Both the position numbers and the translations under genes were made by a program. The notes under the pieces are model-generated. The model was not told the origin of the DNA, made no database searches, and worked only from the letters and a program-made list of their open reading frames with translations. A DNA stretch of 64,000 nt from the NCBI RefSeq assembly GCF_001612905.1, contig NZ_BDBI01000002.1:186001-250000 (forward strand), read 5' to 3'. Below are positions 7,664 through 16,428 of this stretch, piece by piece (position 1 is the stretch's first letter; every line of letters starts with the position of its first letter). This DNA is from Nocardia ignorata NBRC 108230 (GTDB lineage: Bacteria; Actinomycetota; Actinomycetes; Mycobacteriales; Mycobacteriaceae).

Positions 7664-8295
7664 GACGAGTAGCTGTTGCCTGTTGCGTCGTGTTGACTGC
7701 GTTGATCGCAGCGTGTGGGTCATCGACGAACCCCGACACACCGAATGTGGCGGGGGAGATGACGTCTGTCGAAGAACCATCGGCCTCGCCTGCTCGTCCG
7801 ACGTTGACAGCCTCGAAGTTGCAGCCGCCGCCCCAAGACAACAAGTACACACAATCAACAGGGCGACCGAAGGTGGTCTTCGACCCCTGCACATGGATCG
7901 GCGCTGCCGACATCGAGTCTGTCGGTTTCAAGTCCTCATCTCGCGAACGAGGGCCGGACCTCGTAGCGGAGTACACGTTCTTGACCTGCAGTTTCGAGAA
8001 TTCTGACCATACGATCGCCTTGGGTGTGGACTCGGGAAATATCACTTGGGCCGAGAACCTGGAGAAGAACGGCAGCTGGTTGCAGCCAACGACGGTCAAC
8101 GGCCGAAGGGCTGGCACCGGTACCGGAGCTCCGGGAACCGAAGACGAGTGTCACGTTCAAATGGAAACCAAGGTCGGAACGGTTCTGCTGTGGACCTACG
8201 TGCAAAGCTTGGGGGTTGGCAAGAACCTCTACCCCTGCGCGAACATCATGGAAATCGCTTCGGTAGTGGAGAAATCCATCGGTAAGGAGAACTGA
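7660..8295 (+). CDS. DUF3558 family lipoprotein, copy 2
   Basis: 211 residues, exactly the length of copy 1. The lipoprotein signal ends LIAAC. The core shows VVFDPCTWIGAADIESVGF, EYTFLTCSFENS, CHVQM, and a C-terminal CANIMEIASVVEKSI identical in its last 17 residues to copy 1. The start ATG overlaps the helical gene, and AGGAGCG lies just upstream. Directly downstream, two bases after the stop, begins the PPE-like gene whose ribosome site (AAGGAG) lies inside this gene's 3' end. The location suggests a membrane-anchored accessory of an ESX-exported protein; function is unknown. Confidence 0.8.
   Translation: MRRVAVACCVVLTALIAACGSSTNPDTPNVAGEMTSVEEPSASPARPTLTASKLQPPPQDNKYTQSTGRPKVVFDPCTWIGAADIESVGFKSSSRERGPDLVAEYTFLTCSFENSDHTIALGVDSGNITWAENLEKNGSWLQPTTVNGRRAGTGTGAPGTEDECHVQMETKVGTVLLWTYVQSLGVGKNLYPCANIMEIASVVEKSIGKEN
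8242..8295 (+). repeat. 54-bp exact repeat, copy B
   Basis: Identical to 3146-3199. Here the AAGGAG at the end of the repeat is placed correctly for the GTG at 8298, so this is probably the original context and copy A the derived one. Confidence 0.9.
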
Positions 8296-8297
8296 CA

Positions 8298-9563
8298 GTG
8301 GCTGTTTCGGCGGGTGGGACGCAACAGCAGCAGGGGGCTGAGCAGCAGCAACAATCGCTGAGCCATGGGGGCGTGGATCCTAAGTACATCGTCGATTTCG
8401 AAGTGTACGAAAATCTTTCGCACCAAGAGATCTTCAACGGTGTGCAAGCGATGCAGCCTGGGACGATGCAGCAATTCGGCGACAAATGGGTGTCGATGTT
8501 CGTGGAGATCTCGGGTGCGGTGACCGGATTGATGATTCAAACGGCTCGTGCCACATCGAGTTTGGAGGGGGCGTTCGCTTCGGCGGGGGAAGCGGCGGGG
8601 CGGCGGTTCATCACCGAGGCCACTGATGTTTACACGGTGCTTTCGGTAGTGGGGCATCGAGTGAAGGCTGCCGCCTACGGTGCGGAAGCGGTGAAGGTTG
8701 CTGTGCCGCCACCGGTTTCGGCGGAGGCTGGGGCGGGTGTCGGGTCGTCTGTTCCCGCGACGCTGACCGAGCTGGCGGTCCCCGGTGAGGCGGGAACCGT
8801 GGAGCGCGAGAAGGAAGATCGACGCTTGCAGGCGATCGCGGCGATGAATTCGACCTACAAACCGACCTACGGTCCGGCAGGTGAGTCGGTGCCGACCTTC
8901 GTCGCGCCCAGCCAACCGGGTGGTGGCGTCAATGATCCGGGCTCAGGGGGCGGCGGGTCGAACAGTGGAGGTGCCGGTGGTAGCGGCACTGAGACCGGCG
9001 AGGCGGGCGACACCGCGACGACCGAGGAGACCGAGCAGCCCGGTACGACCACCGAGGACGAATCGTCGAGCGCGGGCACGGAGGACAGCAGCGGCACCGA
9101 GAATTCCGAGGATCAGAACAGCACCACCGACCCGGCAAGCACCGATCCTTCGTCGACCACGCCTTCCACGACGACACCTGGCACCGGTACGCCAGGGACC
9201 GGTTCACCGGGAGGTAGTTCGCCGGGTGGTGGTTCCCCTGGTGGCTCGACTCCCGGCAGCGGCACACCGGCTCCGGGAGGTTCCCTGGCCGGGCGCGCCC
9301 CGGTGGCGGCGGGCCAAAACCCTGGCGCCGCAGGTTCTTCGGGTGCCGCGGGATCCAGTGGGCGCGGGATGAGTCCGGGAATGATGGGTGCGCCGGGCGC
9401 GCGTGGGGGCGGTAAGGACGACGAGGACGAGCACAAAGCGCCCGACTACCTGCGTGGTGTTCAACCCGAACTGCTGGGTGACGAGCAGCATGCGGTGCCC
9501 CAGGCCATCGGTGCCGACGCCCCGGCGACCCGCCTGCCGGAACAGGAGTCCGGAAACGCATGA
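8298..9563 (+). CDS. PPE-like ESX-associated protein with low-complexity C-terminus
   Basis: 421 residues, GTG start two bases after the lipoprotein stop. Residues 1-25 are Gln-rich. Residues 25-180 are helical (HQEIFNGVQAMQPGTMQQFG, then WVSMFVEISGAVTGLMIQTA, then EAAGRRFITEATDVYTVLS), resembling the long helices of PPE/EspB-type substrates. Residues 210-375 are a Gly/Ser/Thr/Pro-rich disordered tract rich in short repeats (PGTGTPGTGSPGGSSPGGGS). The tail (KAPDYLRGVQPELLGDEQ) is a conserved end seen in related nocardial ESX proteins. It overlaps the EspG-like gene by 4 bp, the usual pairing of a PPE-type substrate with its chaperone. Exact family is not certain. Confidence 0.65.
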   Translation: MAVSAGGTQQQQGAEQQQQSLSHGGVDPKYIVDFEVYENLSHQEIFNGVQAMQPGTMQQFGDKWVSMFVEISGAVTGLMIQTARATSSLEGAFASAGEAAGRRFITEATDVYTVLSVVGHRVKAAAYGAEAVKVAVPPPVSAEAGAGVGSSVPATLTELAVPGEAGTVEREKEDRRLQAIAAMNSTYKPTYGPAGESVPTFVAPSQPGGGVNDPGSGGGGSNSGGAGGSGTETGEAGDTATTEETEQPGTTTEDESSSAGTEDSSGTENSEDQNSTTDPASTDPSSTTPSTTTPGTGTPGTGSPGGSSPGGGSPGGSTPGSGTPAPGGSLAGRAPVAAGQNPGAAGSSGAAGSSGRGMSPGMMGAPGARGGGKDDEDEHKAPDYLRGVQPELLGDEQHAVPQAIGADAPATRLPEQESGNA

Positions 9564-10264
9564 GCTGGATGTTCACCCCTGACGAATTCGCGCAGGTGTG
9601 GTTGCGGGAGACGGGCGACGATCGTTATCCGTTCCCGCTCACCGTGTACTCGGCCGCCGCGACGGAAAGCGCGTATGAGCAGCTTGCCGCGGCCGCCGCG
9701 CAACGCTGGCCCGCTGGTGCTGATCTGGACCTGAGTGCGGTACTCCGGCACGCCGCGCGGCCCGAGACGGCACTGGCGCTCTTCAGCGAAACCGGCCCAC
9801 GACTGCGCGCTTACGGTGCGCGGACGGGAGACCGAGGGGTCGTGATTCGCCAATACGAGGATCACAGCGTCGAGGTGTTCTCCGGCAGTGCGGGTCTGGT
9901 CAACCGTGCGTTCGCCGCTTTCCTCGGCGACCAGCCCGCTGGACAGGTCGGCCATCTGGTCGAGGATGTCGACCGGCTGGCCACACATTTCGAATCCTGG
10001 CAGCGGCCGCAGGATTCGGTCGCCGCCCGCATGCATCGGCTCACCGAGGCGAAACGGGCGGCGGGAGGCCGGATCGAAATCAGAACCGGATTGCAGTCCA
10101 CCCGGCCTGGTCCGACCTCGTACCTCATCTGGCTCGATGTGTGCGATGACGGCCGTTATCTCTCTTACCGCCGGTACCAGGACCTGCACATCGAACCGGC
10201 CGGCAAGCAGCGTGTGATCGACGCGATCGAGGCTGCTGCCTCGATCGGTGTGCATACCGGCTGA
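9560..10264 (+). CDS. EspG-like ESX secretion chaperone
   Basis: 234 residues, soluble. Begins MSWMFTPDEFAQVWLRETG and continues with alternating strands and helices (DRYPFPLTVYSAAATESAYE; DRGVVIRQYEDHSVEVFSGS; YLIWLDVCDDGRYLSYRR). Length and fold pattern match the EspG family (PF14011), cytoplasmic chaperones that bind PE/PPE-type heterodimers before ESX export. It overlaps the PPE-like gene (ATGA at 9560-9563), so its client is most likely that protein. It closes the accessory ESX-type region; the DNA beyond is core genome. Confidence is good for the family, moderate for the client. Confidence 0.7.
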   Translation: MSWMFTPDEFAQVWLRETGDDRYPFPLTVYSAAATESAYEQLAAAAAQRWPAGADLDLSAVLRHAARPETALALFSETGPRLRAYGARTGDRGVVIRQYEDHSVEVFSGSAGLVNRAFAAFLGDQPAGQVGHLVEDVDRLATHFESWQRPQDSVAARMHRLTEAKRAAGGRIEIRTGLQSTRPGPTSYLIWLDVCDDGRYLSYRRYQDLHIEPAGKQRVIDAIEAAASIGVHTG

Positions 10265-10446
10265 GGCAGGGCGGAAATATCGTCGGCCGCCGAATCCCGA
10301 TCGTCACTCAGTGACAACGCTGTGAAGTCTCGGAGCAACCGCAACTGTGCGTCTTGCCTGCGCTTCAGGTGATGTCACACTGCCTGTGGCTGTGTCGTCG
10401 ACTCTGTGAACGCCGCGAAAAGCGCGGCAGGGCAAGGAGTCGAGTC

Positions 10447-10794
10447 ATGGAAACTGCCTACGTCGTCGTTACCGTTGTTGCCGCCTTGTGGGTCGGGTTC
10501 TCGGCGTTCTCGTTGTTGCGGCGGGCTGCGTTTGTCGTCGATCCGCTGGTGGACTACGGGGTGCCGGAGAGTTGGTGGATGCCGTTGGGGGTGGCGAAGG
10601 CGGCGGGGGCGATCGGGTTGTTGGTGGGCCTGTGGGTGCCGGTGGTCGGGGTGGTTGCGGCTCTTGGGCTGATCCTTTATTTCGCCGGTGCGGTGGTGAC
10701 GGTGTTGCGGGCGCGGTCGTACAAGACGGTGGCGTTTCCGGTGTTGTATCTGGTGCCTGTCGCGGTGGCGTTGGGGCTCGGGTTCGCTGCCTGA
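10447..10794 (+). CDS. DoxX-like small membrane protein
   Basis: 115 residues with four predicted membrane segments (TAYVVVTVVAALWVGFSAF; PLGVAKAAGAIGLLVGLWV; VVAALGLILYFAGAVVTVL; FPVLYLVPVAVALGLGF). The ATG at 10447 has AAGGAG at 10435-10440. The pattern YGVPESWWMPLGVAKAAGAI is typical of DoxX-like proteins, which are integral membrane proteins of unclear activity sometimes linked to redox stress. Gene stands alone; 18 bp separate it from the methyltransferase, so they may share a transcript. Confidence 0.75.
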   Translation: METAYVVVTVVAALWVGFSAFSLLRRAAFVVDPLVDYGVPESWWMPLGVAKAAGAIGLLVGLWVPVVGVVAALGLILYFAGAVVTVLRARSYKTVAFPVLYLVPVAVALGLGFAA

Positions 10795-10812
10795 CCTGGC
10801 AGGGTGAGGATC

Positions 10813-11688
10813 ATGCGGACGTTCGAGGAGTTGATCGAGGAAGCGGACTCGGTGTCGGTGGCCGGGTGGGACTTCTCGTGGCTCGAGGGCCGGGCGAGCG
10901 AGGAACGTCCGTCCTGGGGGTATCAGCGGTTGCTCGGTGCTCGGCTGCCGACCGTGACCGCCGCGTTGGATATCCAGACCGGCGGTGGCGAAGTGCTGGC
11001 CGGGGTCGACCGGTTTCCGTCGACCATGGTCGCCACCGAATCGTGGCCGCCGAACGTCGCCGCGGCCACCGCGCTGCTCCACCCGCGGGGCGTCGTCGTT
11101 GTCGCCGCACCGGACGGGCCGCCACTTCCGTTCGCCGACAACGCTTTCGATCTGGTCACCGCGCGCCATCCGGCCACCGTGTGGTGGGACGAGATCGCCC
11201 GCGTGCTGCGACCCGGTGGCACCTACCTGGCTCAGCACGTCGGGCCAGCGAGTGTGTTCGAACTGGTCGAATACTTCCTCGGGCCACAACCGCAGGCCCG
11301 TCGGGCGCGCCATCCCGATGACGAAGCCGCCACCGCCCGCGCGGCCGGACTGCGGATCGTCGACCAGCGCACCGAACGTCTCCGCATGGAATTCGGCGAC
11401 ATCGGCGCCGTCGTCTACTTCCTGCGCAAAGTGATCTGGATGGTCCCCGGCTTCACGGTCGAGACCTACCGCGACCAGCTACGTGAGCTGCACGAAAAGA
11501 TCCAGCGAGAAGGCCCCTTCATCGCACACTCCACCCGCACCCTGATCGAGGCGACCAAACCATCGACTCAGGGGGTTCGGGCTGCGGAGGTTCTCGAGGA
11601 ACTGCGACAACTGGGCCCGGATACCACCGGGCAGGAGAACGAGTTGCGGCGGTCTCTCATAGAGACGACGGACGACCTGCCGTGGTAG
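10813..11688 (+). CDS. Class I SAM-dependent methyltransferase
   Basis: 291 residues, ATG at 10813 with GTGAGGA just before it. The Rossmann motifs are visible: ALDIQTGGGEVLA (motif I, SAM binding), a short acidic loop, PFADNAFDLVTARHP (the post-motif stretch of the Methyltransf_11 group) and ARVLRPGGTYLAQHVG (motif III). The substrate is unknown; relatives are often annotated as ubiquinone/menaquinone-type or tetracenomycin-type methyltransferases. The last 40 residues (from STQGVRAAEVLEELRQLG to the end) extend past where I would expect the family to stop and do not look like part of the fold. They may come from fusion with an unrelated frame during the rearrangement that also broke the following regulator. 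Confidence 0.8.
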   Translation: MRTFEELIEEADSVSVAGWDFSWLEGRASEERPSWGYQRLLGARLPTVTAALDIQTGGGEVLAGVDRFPSTMVATESWPPNVAAATALLHPRGVVVVAAPDGPPLPFADNAFDLVTARHPATVWWDEIARVLRPGGTYLAQHVGPASVFELVEYFLGPQPQARRARHPDDEAATARAAGLRIVDQRTERLRMEFGDIGAVVYFLRKVIWMVPGFTVETYRDQLRELHEKIQREGPFIAHSTRTLIEATKPSTQGVRAAEVLEELRQLGPDTTGQENELRRSLIETTDDLPW

Positions 11689-11757
11689 CGGCGCAACTAT
11701 TCGAACCGATCGTGATCGACAGTGCGGTCGCAGAAGATGGGCGTCGCTTGCCCGCCC

Positions 11758-12013
11758 ATGCTCAACGAGGGTCCGCAACGTCACAGCGAACTTCTCGAGG
11801 GGTCGGTGGTATCAGCCGGAAGTCGGTGACTCGAACGTTGCGGCGGATGGAACGGGCAACACCCATATGCAGCCGTCCGTATGCCGAAGCCTCGAGTGCC
11901 AACTGACCGACGCGGGTCGCGATCTGCTCGTCCCGATTCATGCGCTCGGTGCATGGGTCGACGCGCACGGGGCCGAGGTGAGCGCCGCGCTGTACGGCGG
12001 AACCGACGTCTGA
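11758..12013 (+). pseudogene. HxlR-type regulator remnant
   Basis: Three consecutive frames carry parts of a winged-helix HxlR regulator. They are: MLNEGPQRHSELLEG from ATG 11758; then VGGISRKSVTRTLRRMERA, the recognition-helix region, in a second frame; then ECQLTDAGRDLLVPIHALG with AWVDAHGAEV in a third, ending TGA at 12011-12013. The wing region between the last two is garbled. The N-terminal Cys-containing part is not recognisable upstream. Two or more frameshifts make the gene non-functional. It probably once regulated a neighbouring gene; the methyltransferase is the nearest. Confidence 0.65.
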
Positions 12014-12043
12014 CACGCCCGGCGGCTCACTGGGTGCCCGCTG

Positions 12044-12061
12044 GGTGAACGGCGGACGAAC
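12044..12061 (+). promoter_or_regulatory. Possible PHO-box-like direct repeat before senX3
   Basis: GGTGAAC (12044-12050) and GACGAAC (12055-12061) form an imperfect 11-bp-spaced direct repeat; CTTCACC follows at 12093-12099. Actinobacterial phosphate regulators recognise 11-bp direct repeats related to GTTCACC, and the reverse complement of GGTGAAC is exactly that. The site is about 90 bp before the senX3 start, so autoregulation by RegX3 is plausible, but the match is short. Confidence 0.3.
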
Positions 12062-12144
12062 ACCACCCCAAGTGCCCGTGACCTGCGCGAAACTTCACCC
12101 CACCCCGCGCCGGGAAGTCGGTGTGCACTCGTACGATCAATAAC

Positions 12145-13383
12145 GTGAGCGTTCCGCAGGCCGTGCTGTTGGCAGTCCTCGCGGCTGTCGTCGGACTGGC
12201 AGTCGGGGGCCTGCTGATCCCTTACGTCAATGCCAGGCAGGCGGCACGGACCCAGGAGGACACCGGGCTCACCATGTCGCAGGTGCTCGACCTCATCGTG
12301 CTCGCCTCCGAGAGCGGCATCGCCGTGGTCGACGAATACCGCGACGTGGTGCTGGTGAACCCGCGTGCCGAGGAACTCGGCCTGGTCCGCAACCGGCTCC
12401 TCGACGAACGCGCCTGGTCGGCGGTCGAGAAGGTCCTCGCCACCGGTGAATCCGCCGAGTTCGACCTCACCGCGAAGAACCCGTTACCCGGTCGCGGCCG
12501 CATCGCGGTGCGCGGCATCGCACGCAAGCTCTCGCGCGAGGAGACCAGTTTCGTCGTGCTGTTCGCCGACGACGACTCCGAACAGGCGCGCATGGAGGCG
12601 ACCAGGCGCGATTTCGTCGCCAACGTCAGCCACGAACTCAAGACGCCGGTCGGTGCGATGAGCCTGCTCGCCGAGGCCATGCTCGAATCCGCCGACGACC
12701 CGGACGCGGTCCGGCACTTCGGTTCCCGCGTGCTCGCCGAATCCCGGCGCCTCGGGAAGATGGTCACCGAACTGATCGCGCTGTCGCGGTTGCAGGGGGC
12801 GGAGAAACTGCCCGACCTGGCCGTTGTCGATGTCGACACCGTGGTGCAGCAGGCCGTCGACCGCTCGCGCACCGCCGCCGAAGCCGCGGGCATCACCGTC
12901 AGCACCGATCGGCCGAGCGGGCTGGAAGTGCTCGGCGACGAAACGCTGCTGGTCACCGCGCTGTCGAACCTGGTGGAGAACGCCATCGCGTACTCGCCGC
13001 AGGGTTCGCACGTGTCGGTGAGCCGGTCGCTGCGCGGCGATCACGTCGCGATGGCCGTCACCGACCGTGGCATCGGCATCGCGAAAGAAGACCAGGAACG
13101 GGTGTTCGAGCGGTTCTTCCGCTCCGACAAGGCCCGCTCCCGCTCGACCGGCGGTACCGGGCTCGGCCTGGCCATCGTCAAACACGTGGCGGCCAACCAC
13201 AACGGTGAGATCACCCTGTGGAGCAAACTTGGCACCGGCTCGACGTTCACCCTGCGCATCCCCGCCCATCTGGAAACCGATGGGGACGAGGACGCGGGGC
13301 AGACGCCCGAGCTCGCCACGAGAGAAACCATCGCCCAGCGCAATCCCGCTGGACGAACGAACGGTGTGGAGGCACGCAGATGA
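12145..13383 (+). CDS. senX3: Sensor histidine kinase SenX3
   Basis: 412 residues. The GTG at 12145 is chosen because the protein then starts at the first membrane segment, as in mycobacterial SenX3; the frame opens earlier at 12121. Domains: one or two membrane segments (residues 4-28), a PAS-like sensor (about 42-145), HisKA with phospho-acceptor His near residue 163 in [13 protein letters not shown], and HATPase_c with N-box [19 protein letters not shown] and [12 protein letters not shown]. SenX3 controls RegX3 in response to phosphate limitation; in mycobacteria it holds RegX3 inactive when phosphate is plentiful. It overlaps regX3 by 4 bp. The intact N- and C-terminal halves and the gene order make the assignment firm. 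Confidence 0.95.
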   Translation: MSVPQAVLLAVLAAVVGLAVGGLLIPYVNARQAARTQEDTGLTMSQVLDLIVLASESGIAVVDEYRDVVLVNPRAEELGLVRNRLLDERAWSAVEKVLATGESAEFDLTAKNPLPGRGRIAVRGIARKLSREETSFVVLFADDDSEQARMEATRRDFVANVSHELKTPVGAMSLLAEAMLESADDPDAVRHFGSRVLAESRRLGKMVTELIALSRLQGAEKLPDLAVVDVDTVVQQAVDRSRTAAEAAGITVSTDRPSGLEVLGDETLLVTALSNLVENAIAYSPQGSHVSVSRSLRGDHVAMAVTDRGIGIAKEDQERVFERFFRSDKARSRSTGGTGLGLAIVKHVAANHNGEITLWSKLGTGSTFTLRIPAHLETDGDEDAGQTPELATRETIAQRNPAGRTNGVEARR

Positions 13384-14069
13384 CGAGTGTGTTGATCGTC
13401 GAAGACGAGGAGTCGCTGGCCGATCCGCTGGCGTTCCTGCTGCGCAAGGAAGGCTTCGACGTCACCATCGCCGGTGACGGGCCCTCCGCGCTGGCCGAAT
13501 TCGACCGCTCCGGCGCCGATATCGTCCTGCTCGACCTCATGCTCCCCGGCATGAGCGGCACCGACGTGTGCAAACAGCTGCGGACCCGCAGCGGCGTGCC
13601 GGTCATCATGGTGACCGCGCGTGACAGCGAGATCGACAAGGTGGTCGGGCTCGAGCTCGGCGCCGACGACTACGTCACCAAGCCGTACTCGGCGCGCGAG
13701 CTCATCGCCCGCATTCGCGCCGTGCTGCGGCGTGGAGCCGGGGACGAGCTGGACTCCGGTAGTGAGAACGGTGTGCTCGAGGCCGGGCCGGTGCGGATGG
13801 ATGTGGACCGGCACACGGTGCACGTCAACGGCGGACAGGTCACGCTGCCGCTCAAGGAGTTCGACCTGCTCGAATACCTGCTGCGCAACTCGGGCCGCGT
13901 GCTGACCCGTGGGCAGCTGATCGACCGAGTGTGGGGCGCGGACTACGTGGGCGACACGAAGACCCTCGACGTGCACGTCAAGCGCTTGCGCTCGAAGATC
14001 GAGGCGGACCCGGCGAAGCCGGAACATCTGGTGACCGTGCGCGGGCTGGGCTACAAACTCGAGGCCTGA
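13380..14069 (+). CDS. regX3: Response regulator RegX3
   Basis: 229 residues, ATG overlapping the senX3 stop. The receiver domain has the acidic pair at D9/E10, the phospho-acceptor Asp at about residue 52 ([14 protein letters not shown]), T80-region VTARDS and the conserved Lys in [15 protein letters not shown]. The C-terminal OmpR/PhoB-type winged helix ends in [17 protein letters not shown] and [14 protein letters not shown]. RegX3 binds DNA upstream of phosphate-uptake and, in mycobacteria, ESX-5 genes. A strong hairpin follows the stop. Synteny with mycobacteria (kinase first, regulator second, convergent genes next) supports the call. Confidence 0.95.
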   Translation: MTSVLIVEDEESLADPLAFLLRKEGFDVTIAGDGPSALAEFDRSGADIVLLDLMLPGMSGTDVCKQLRTRSGVPVIMVTARDSEIDKVVGLELGADDYVTKPYSARELIARIRAVLRRGAGDELDSGSENGVLEAGPVRMDVDRHTVHVNGGQVTLPLKEFDLLEYLLRNSGRVLTRGQLIDRVWGADYVGDTKTLDVHVKRLRSKIEADPAKPEHLVTVRGLGYKLEA

Positions 14070-14077
14070 CCGACGAG

Positions 14078-14107
14078 AACCCGGCATCCGAGGCGATGCC
14101 GGGTTTT
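14078..14107 (+). terminator. Rho-independent-like terminator after regX3
   Basis: AACCCGGCATC (14078-14088) pairs with GATGCCGGGTT (14095-14105) over a 6-base loop, followed by TTTT. It may serve both the senX3-regX3 operon and the convergent gene. Confidence 0.85.
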
Positions 14108-14117
14108 GTCGTGCGTG

Positions 14118-14447
14118 TCAGATGGCGCTCCACACGACGCCGAGCGGCGTGTCCATCTTCTTCAGGGGCACCCAGCCGTAGGCGTCTTCCTGCATGCAGT
14201 CGTAGATCTCCACGTCGGCGCCGTTGCCACGGCAGGCGATGGTGGTCGAGGTGCCCTGGGTGCTGGCGATGATGTACTTGCCGTTCTTCGCCGCGTCGAT
14301 GGCCGCGGGGTCGGTGTAGCTCACGAAGCTCGAGGTGAAATCGGCGTACTCGGCCGGGTCACCGTTGGGCTCGGCGTGGGCGAGGCCGGTCATGGTCAGG
14401 GTGGCGCCGAGCGTCAGGGTCGCGAGGTAGAGCGCTTTCTTGGACAT
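14118..14447 (-). CDS. Small secreted protein of unknown function
   Basis: 109 residues. A classical Sec signal peptide (KKALYLATLTLGATLTMTG) ends at AHA before EPNGDP, so a mature protein of about 85 residues is exported. The mature part has two Cys residues (IACRGNG and IYDCMQE) that could form one disulphide, and ends GVVWSAI. No family is recognised; similar small secreted proteins are common in Nocardia. It is transcribed towards the regX3 terminator and away from the next minus-strand gene, 64 bp upstream, with which it may be co-transcribed. Confidence 0.7.
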   Translation of the reverse strand: MSKKALYLATLTLGATLTMTGLAHAEPNGDPAEYADFTSSFVSYTDPAAIDAAKNGKYIIASTQGTSTTIACRGNGADVEIYDCMQEDAYGWVPLKKMDTPLGVVWSAI

Positions 14448-14511
14448 GAGCAGCGATCCAACTCGACCTCGATGACGCGGCGATTGCGGGCAGGTGAACC
14501 GGACCCCCGGC

Positions 14512-15375
14512 TCAGGCGGGATGCGTGCCGTGGAGGCGTTCGGCTTCCACCGTGGCGGGGTGCACGGCGATCAGGCCGAGGCCCTCGCGGCGACGGCACA
14601 GCTTGGCCAGTTCCTCGTAGGCGGGAGCGCCGAGGAGTTCGCGCAGTTCGGGGGCGTAGGACTGCCAGACCGGTTTCGCGCCGACGTGGGCGTCGGGGGA
14701 GCCGGTGCAGTACCAGTCGAGATCGAGGCCGCCGGGACCCCAGCCGCGGCGGTCGTACTCGGTGACGACGGTGCGCAGGATCTGCTCGCCGTCGGGGCGC
14801 TCCACCCAGTCCTGGGTGCGCCGGATCGGCAGCTGCCAGCACACGTCCGGCTTCACCTCGAGCGGTTCGATGCCCTTGCGCACGGCCATGATGTGCAGCG
14901 CGCAGCCGGCGCCCGCGGCGAAACCGGGGCGGTTGAGGAAGATGCAGGCACCGTCGAAGCGGCGGGTGCGCAGGGCGGGTTCGTCTTCGAGTTCGTCGAG
15001 CTCGAGGTAACCCTTCTTGACGACCTTGCCCTTCTCGGTGGCCTCGCCCATCAGCTGCCAATCCTGCGGTGTGAGCTGTTTCACAGCACTCGCGAGTCGC
15101 TTGCGGTCGTCCTTGTCGGCGAGGAACGCGCCGTGCGAACAGCACCCGTCGTCGGGACGATCGGCGATGATCCCCTGGCAGGCGGGGGTGCCGAACACGC
15201 ACGACCAGCGCGACAGCAGCCACGTGAGGTCGGCGACGATCTGGTGCTCGTCGTTTGCTGGGTCGGTGAACTCGATCCACTCGCGCGGGAAATCCAGCTC
15301 GACTTCCGGGGCCGGATCGATCTTCCGCCCAGGTCGGAGCCCGGTCTGCGCGATGGGGCCTTCGCCTTCGGTCAC
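14512..15375 (-). CDS. Conserved actinobacterial protein (Rv0495c-like)
   Basis: 287 residues, soluble. It contains many conserved Cys residues in a pattern suggesting metal or Fe-S binding: [15 protein letters not shown], then [11 protein letters not shown], then [20 protein letters not shown], then KPDVCWQLP, then DLDWYCTG. The C-x7-C...CC-H arrangement resembles the DUF3109/YkgJ-type cysteine proteins. The same gene lies at the same place in M. tuberculosis (between regX3 and ppx), divergent from ppx. Function is unknown to me. A start at 15375 gives [10 protein letters not shown]; no strong ribosome site is seen. Confidence 0.8.
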   Translation of the reverse strand: MTEGEGPIAQTGLRPGRKIDPAPEVELDFPREWIEFTDPANDEHQIVADLTWLLSRWSCVFGTPACQGIIADRPDDGCCSHGAFLADKDDRKRLASAVKQLTPQDWQLMGEATEKGKVVKKGYLELDELEDEPALRTRRFDGACIFLNRPGFAAGAGCALHIMAVRKGIEPLEVKPDVCWQLPIRRTQDWVERPDGEQILRTVVTEYDRRGWGPGGLDLDWYCTGSPDAHVGAKPVWQSYAPELRELLGAPAYEELAKLCRRREGLGLIAVHPATVEAERLHGTHPA

Positions 15376-15441
15376 AAGTTCTGACGCTAACAGTTCAGTC
15401 GCCTGCCCTGTACTCCCGGATCACCAAGTACCGTATTCGGA

Positions 15442-16428
15442 GTGCGGCTAGGTGTTCTCGATGTCGGAAGCAATACCGTTCACCTGCTGGTGGTGGACGC
15501 GCATCGTGGTGGACACCCGATGCCCATGAGCTCGTCGAAGGCGGCATTGCGCCTGTCGGAGAACATGGACGGCGACGGTCGGATCACCGAGGCGGGCGAG
15601 GCGCGGCTCATCACGACCATCACCGAATTCGCCGATCTGGCCCGCAAGGCCAAGTGCGTGGAACTGATGCCGTTCGCCACGTCCGCCCTGCGTGAGGCCA
15701 CCAACTCCGAGGAAGTGCTCACCCGGGTGCGGGCGAGCACGGGTGTCGATCTGCGGGTGCTTTCCGGCGAGGACGAGGCGCGGCTGACGTTCCTCGCGGT
15801 GCGCCGCTGGTTCGGCTGGAGCGCCGGGCGCATCCTCAACCTCGACATCGGCGGCGGTTCGCTCGAGATGTCGAACGGCGGCGACGAGGAGCCCGATGTC
15901 GCGCTGTCGCTGCAGCTCGGCGCAGGCAGGCTGACCAGGGAATGGTTAGGCGACGATCCGCCGGGCAAGCGCAAGATCGCGGTCCTGCGCGACTGGCTGG
16001 AGGCCGAACTCGTCGTCCCGTCCAAAACCCTGATCGAAGCGGGGAAACCCGACCTCGCCGTCGGCACGTCGAAGACGTTCCGTTCGCTGGCCAGGCTCAC
16101 GGGAGCGGCACCCTCGGCCGCGGGTCCGCGGGTGCGCCGTACACTGACCAGCTCCGGTCTGCGCCAGCTGATCGCGTTCATCTCCCGGATGACCGCCTCG
16201 GATCGCGCGGAACTGGAAGGTGTGAGTTCGGACCGGTCCCAGCAATTGGTGGCCGGGGCTTTGGTCGCGGAGGCGAGTATGCGGGCGTTATCGCTCGACA
16301 GCATCGAGATCTGCCCTTGGGCGCTGCGCGAAGGGCTGATCCTGCGCAAACTCGATACCGAACCCAACGGGGGTGGCCCGGTGGCGATGCCGCCGGTGGA
16401 ACCGGTAGGGAGACAGCATGAGTGGTGA
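15442..16428 (+). CDS. ppx: Ppx/GppA-family exopolyphosphatase
   Basis: 328 residues, GTG start. ASKHA-fold phosphatase with the phosphate-1 motif VLDVGSNTVHLLV near the N-terminus, FATSALREA, LSGEDEARLTFLA, and the phosphate-2 motif LNLDIGGGSLEM near residue 135. The short single-domain form without the HD extension matches actinobacterial PPX1, which removes phosphate from short polyphosphate or acts on (p)ppGpp. Location right after the SenX3-RegX3 phosphate system fits a role in polyphosphate turnover. The stop overlaps the next gene's ATG region by 11 bp. Confidence 0.9.
   Translation: MRLGVLDVGSNTVHLLVVDAHRGGHPMPMSSSKAALRLSENMDGDGRITEAGEARLITTITEFADLARKAKCVELMPFATSALREATNSEEVLTRVRASTGVDLRVLSGEDEARLTFLAVRRWFGWSAGRILNLDIGGGSLEMSNGGDEEPDVALSLQLGAGRLTREWLGDDPPGKRKIAVLRDWLEAELVVPSKTLIEAGKPDLAVGTSKTFRSLARLTGAAPSAAGPRVRRTLTSSGLRQLIAFISRMTASDRAELEGVSSDRSQQLVAGALVAEASMRALSLDSIEICPWALREGLILRKLDTEPNGGGPVAMPPVEPVGRQHEW

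Noticed and set aside
8900..9330. Gly/Ser/Thr/Pro-rich repeats that look like a separate repeat array
   Set aside because: They are the coding sequence of a disordered protein tract, with irregular units, not a DNA repeat element.
10375..11313. 312-codon minus-strand frame over the DoxX-like and methyltransferase genes
   Set aside because: Antisense shadow; Arg/Pro/His-rich with no motif, and both plus-strand genes are clear.
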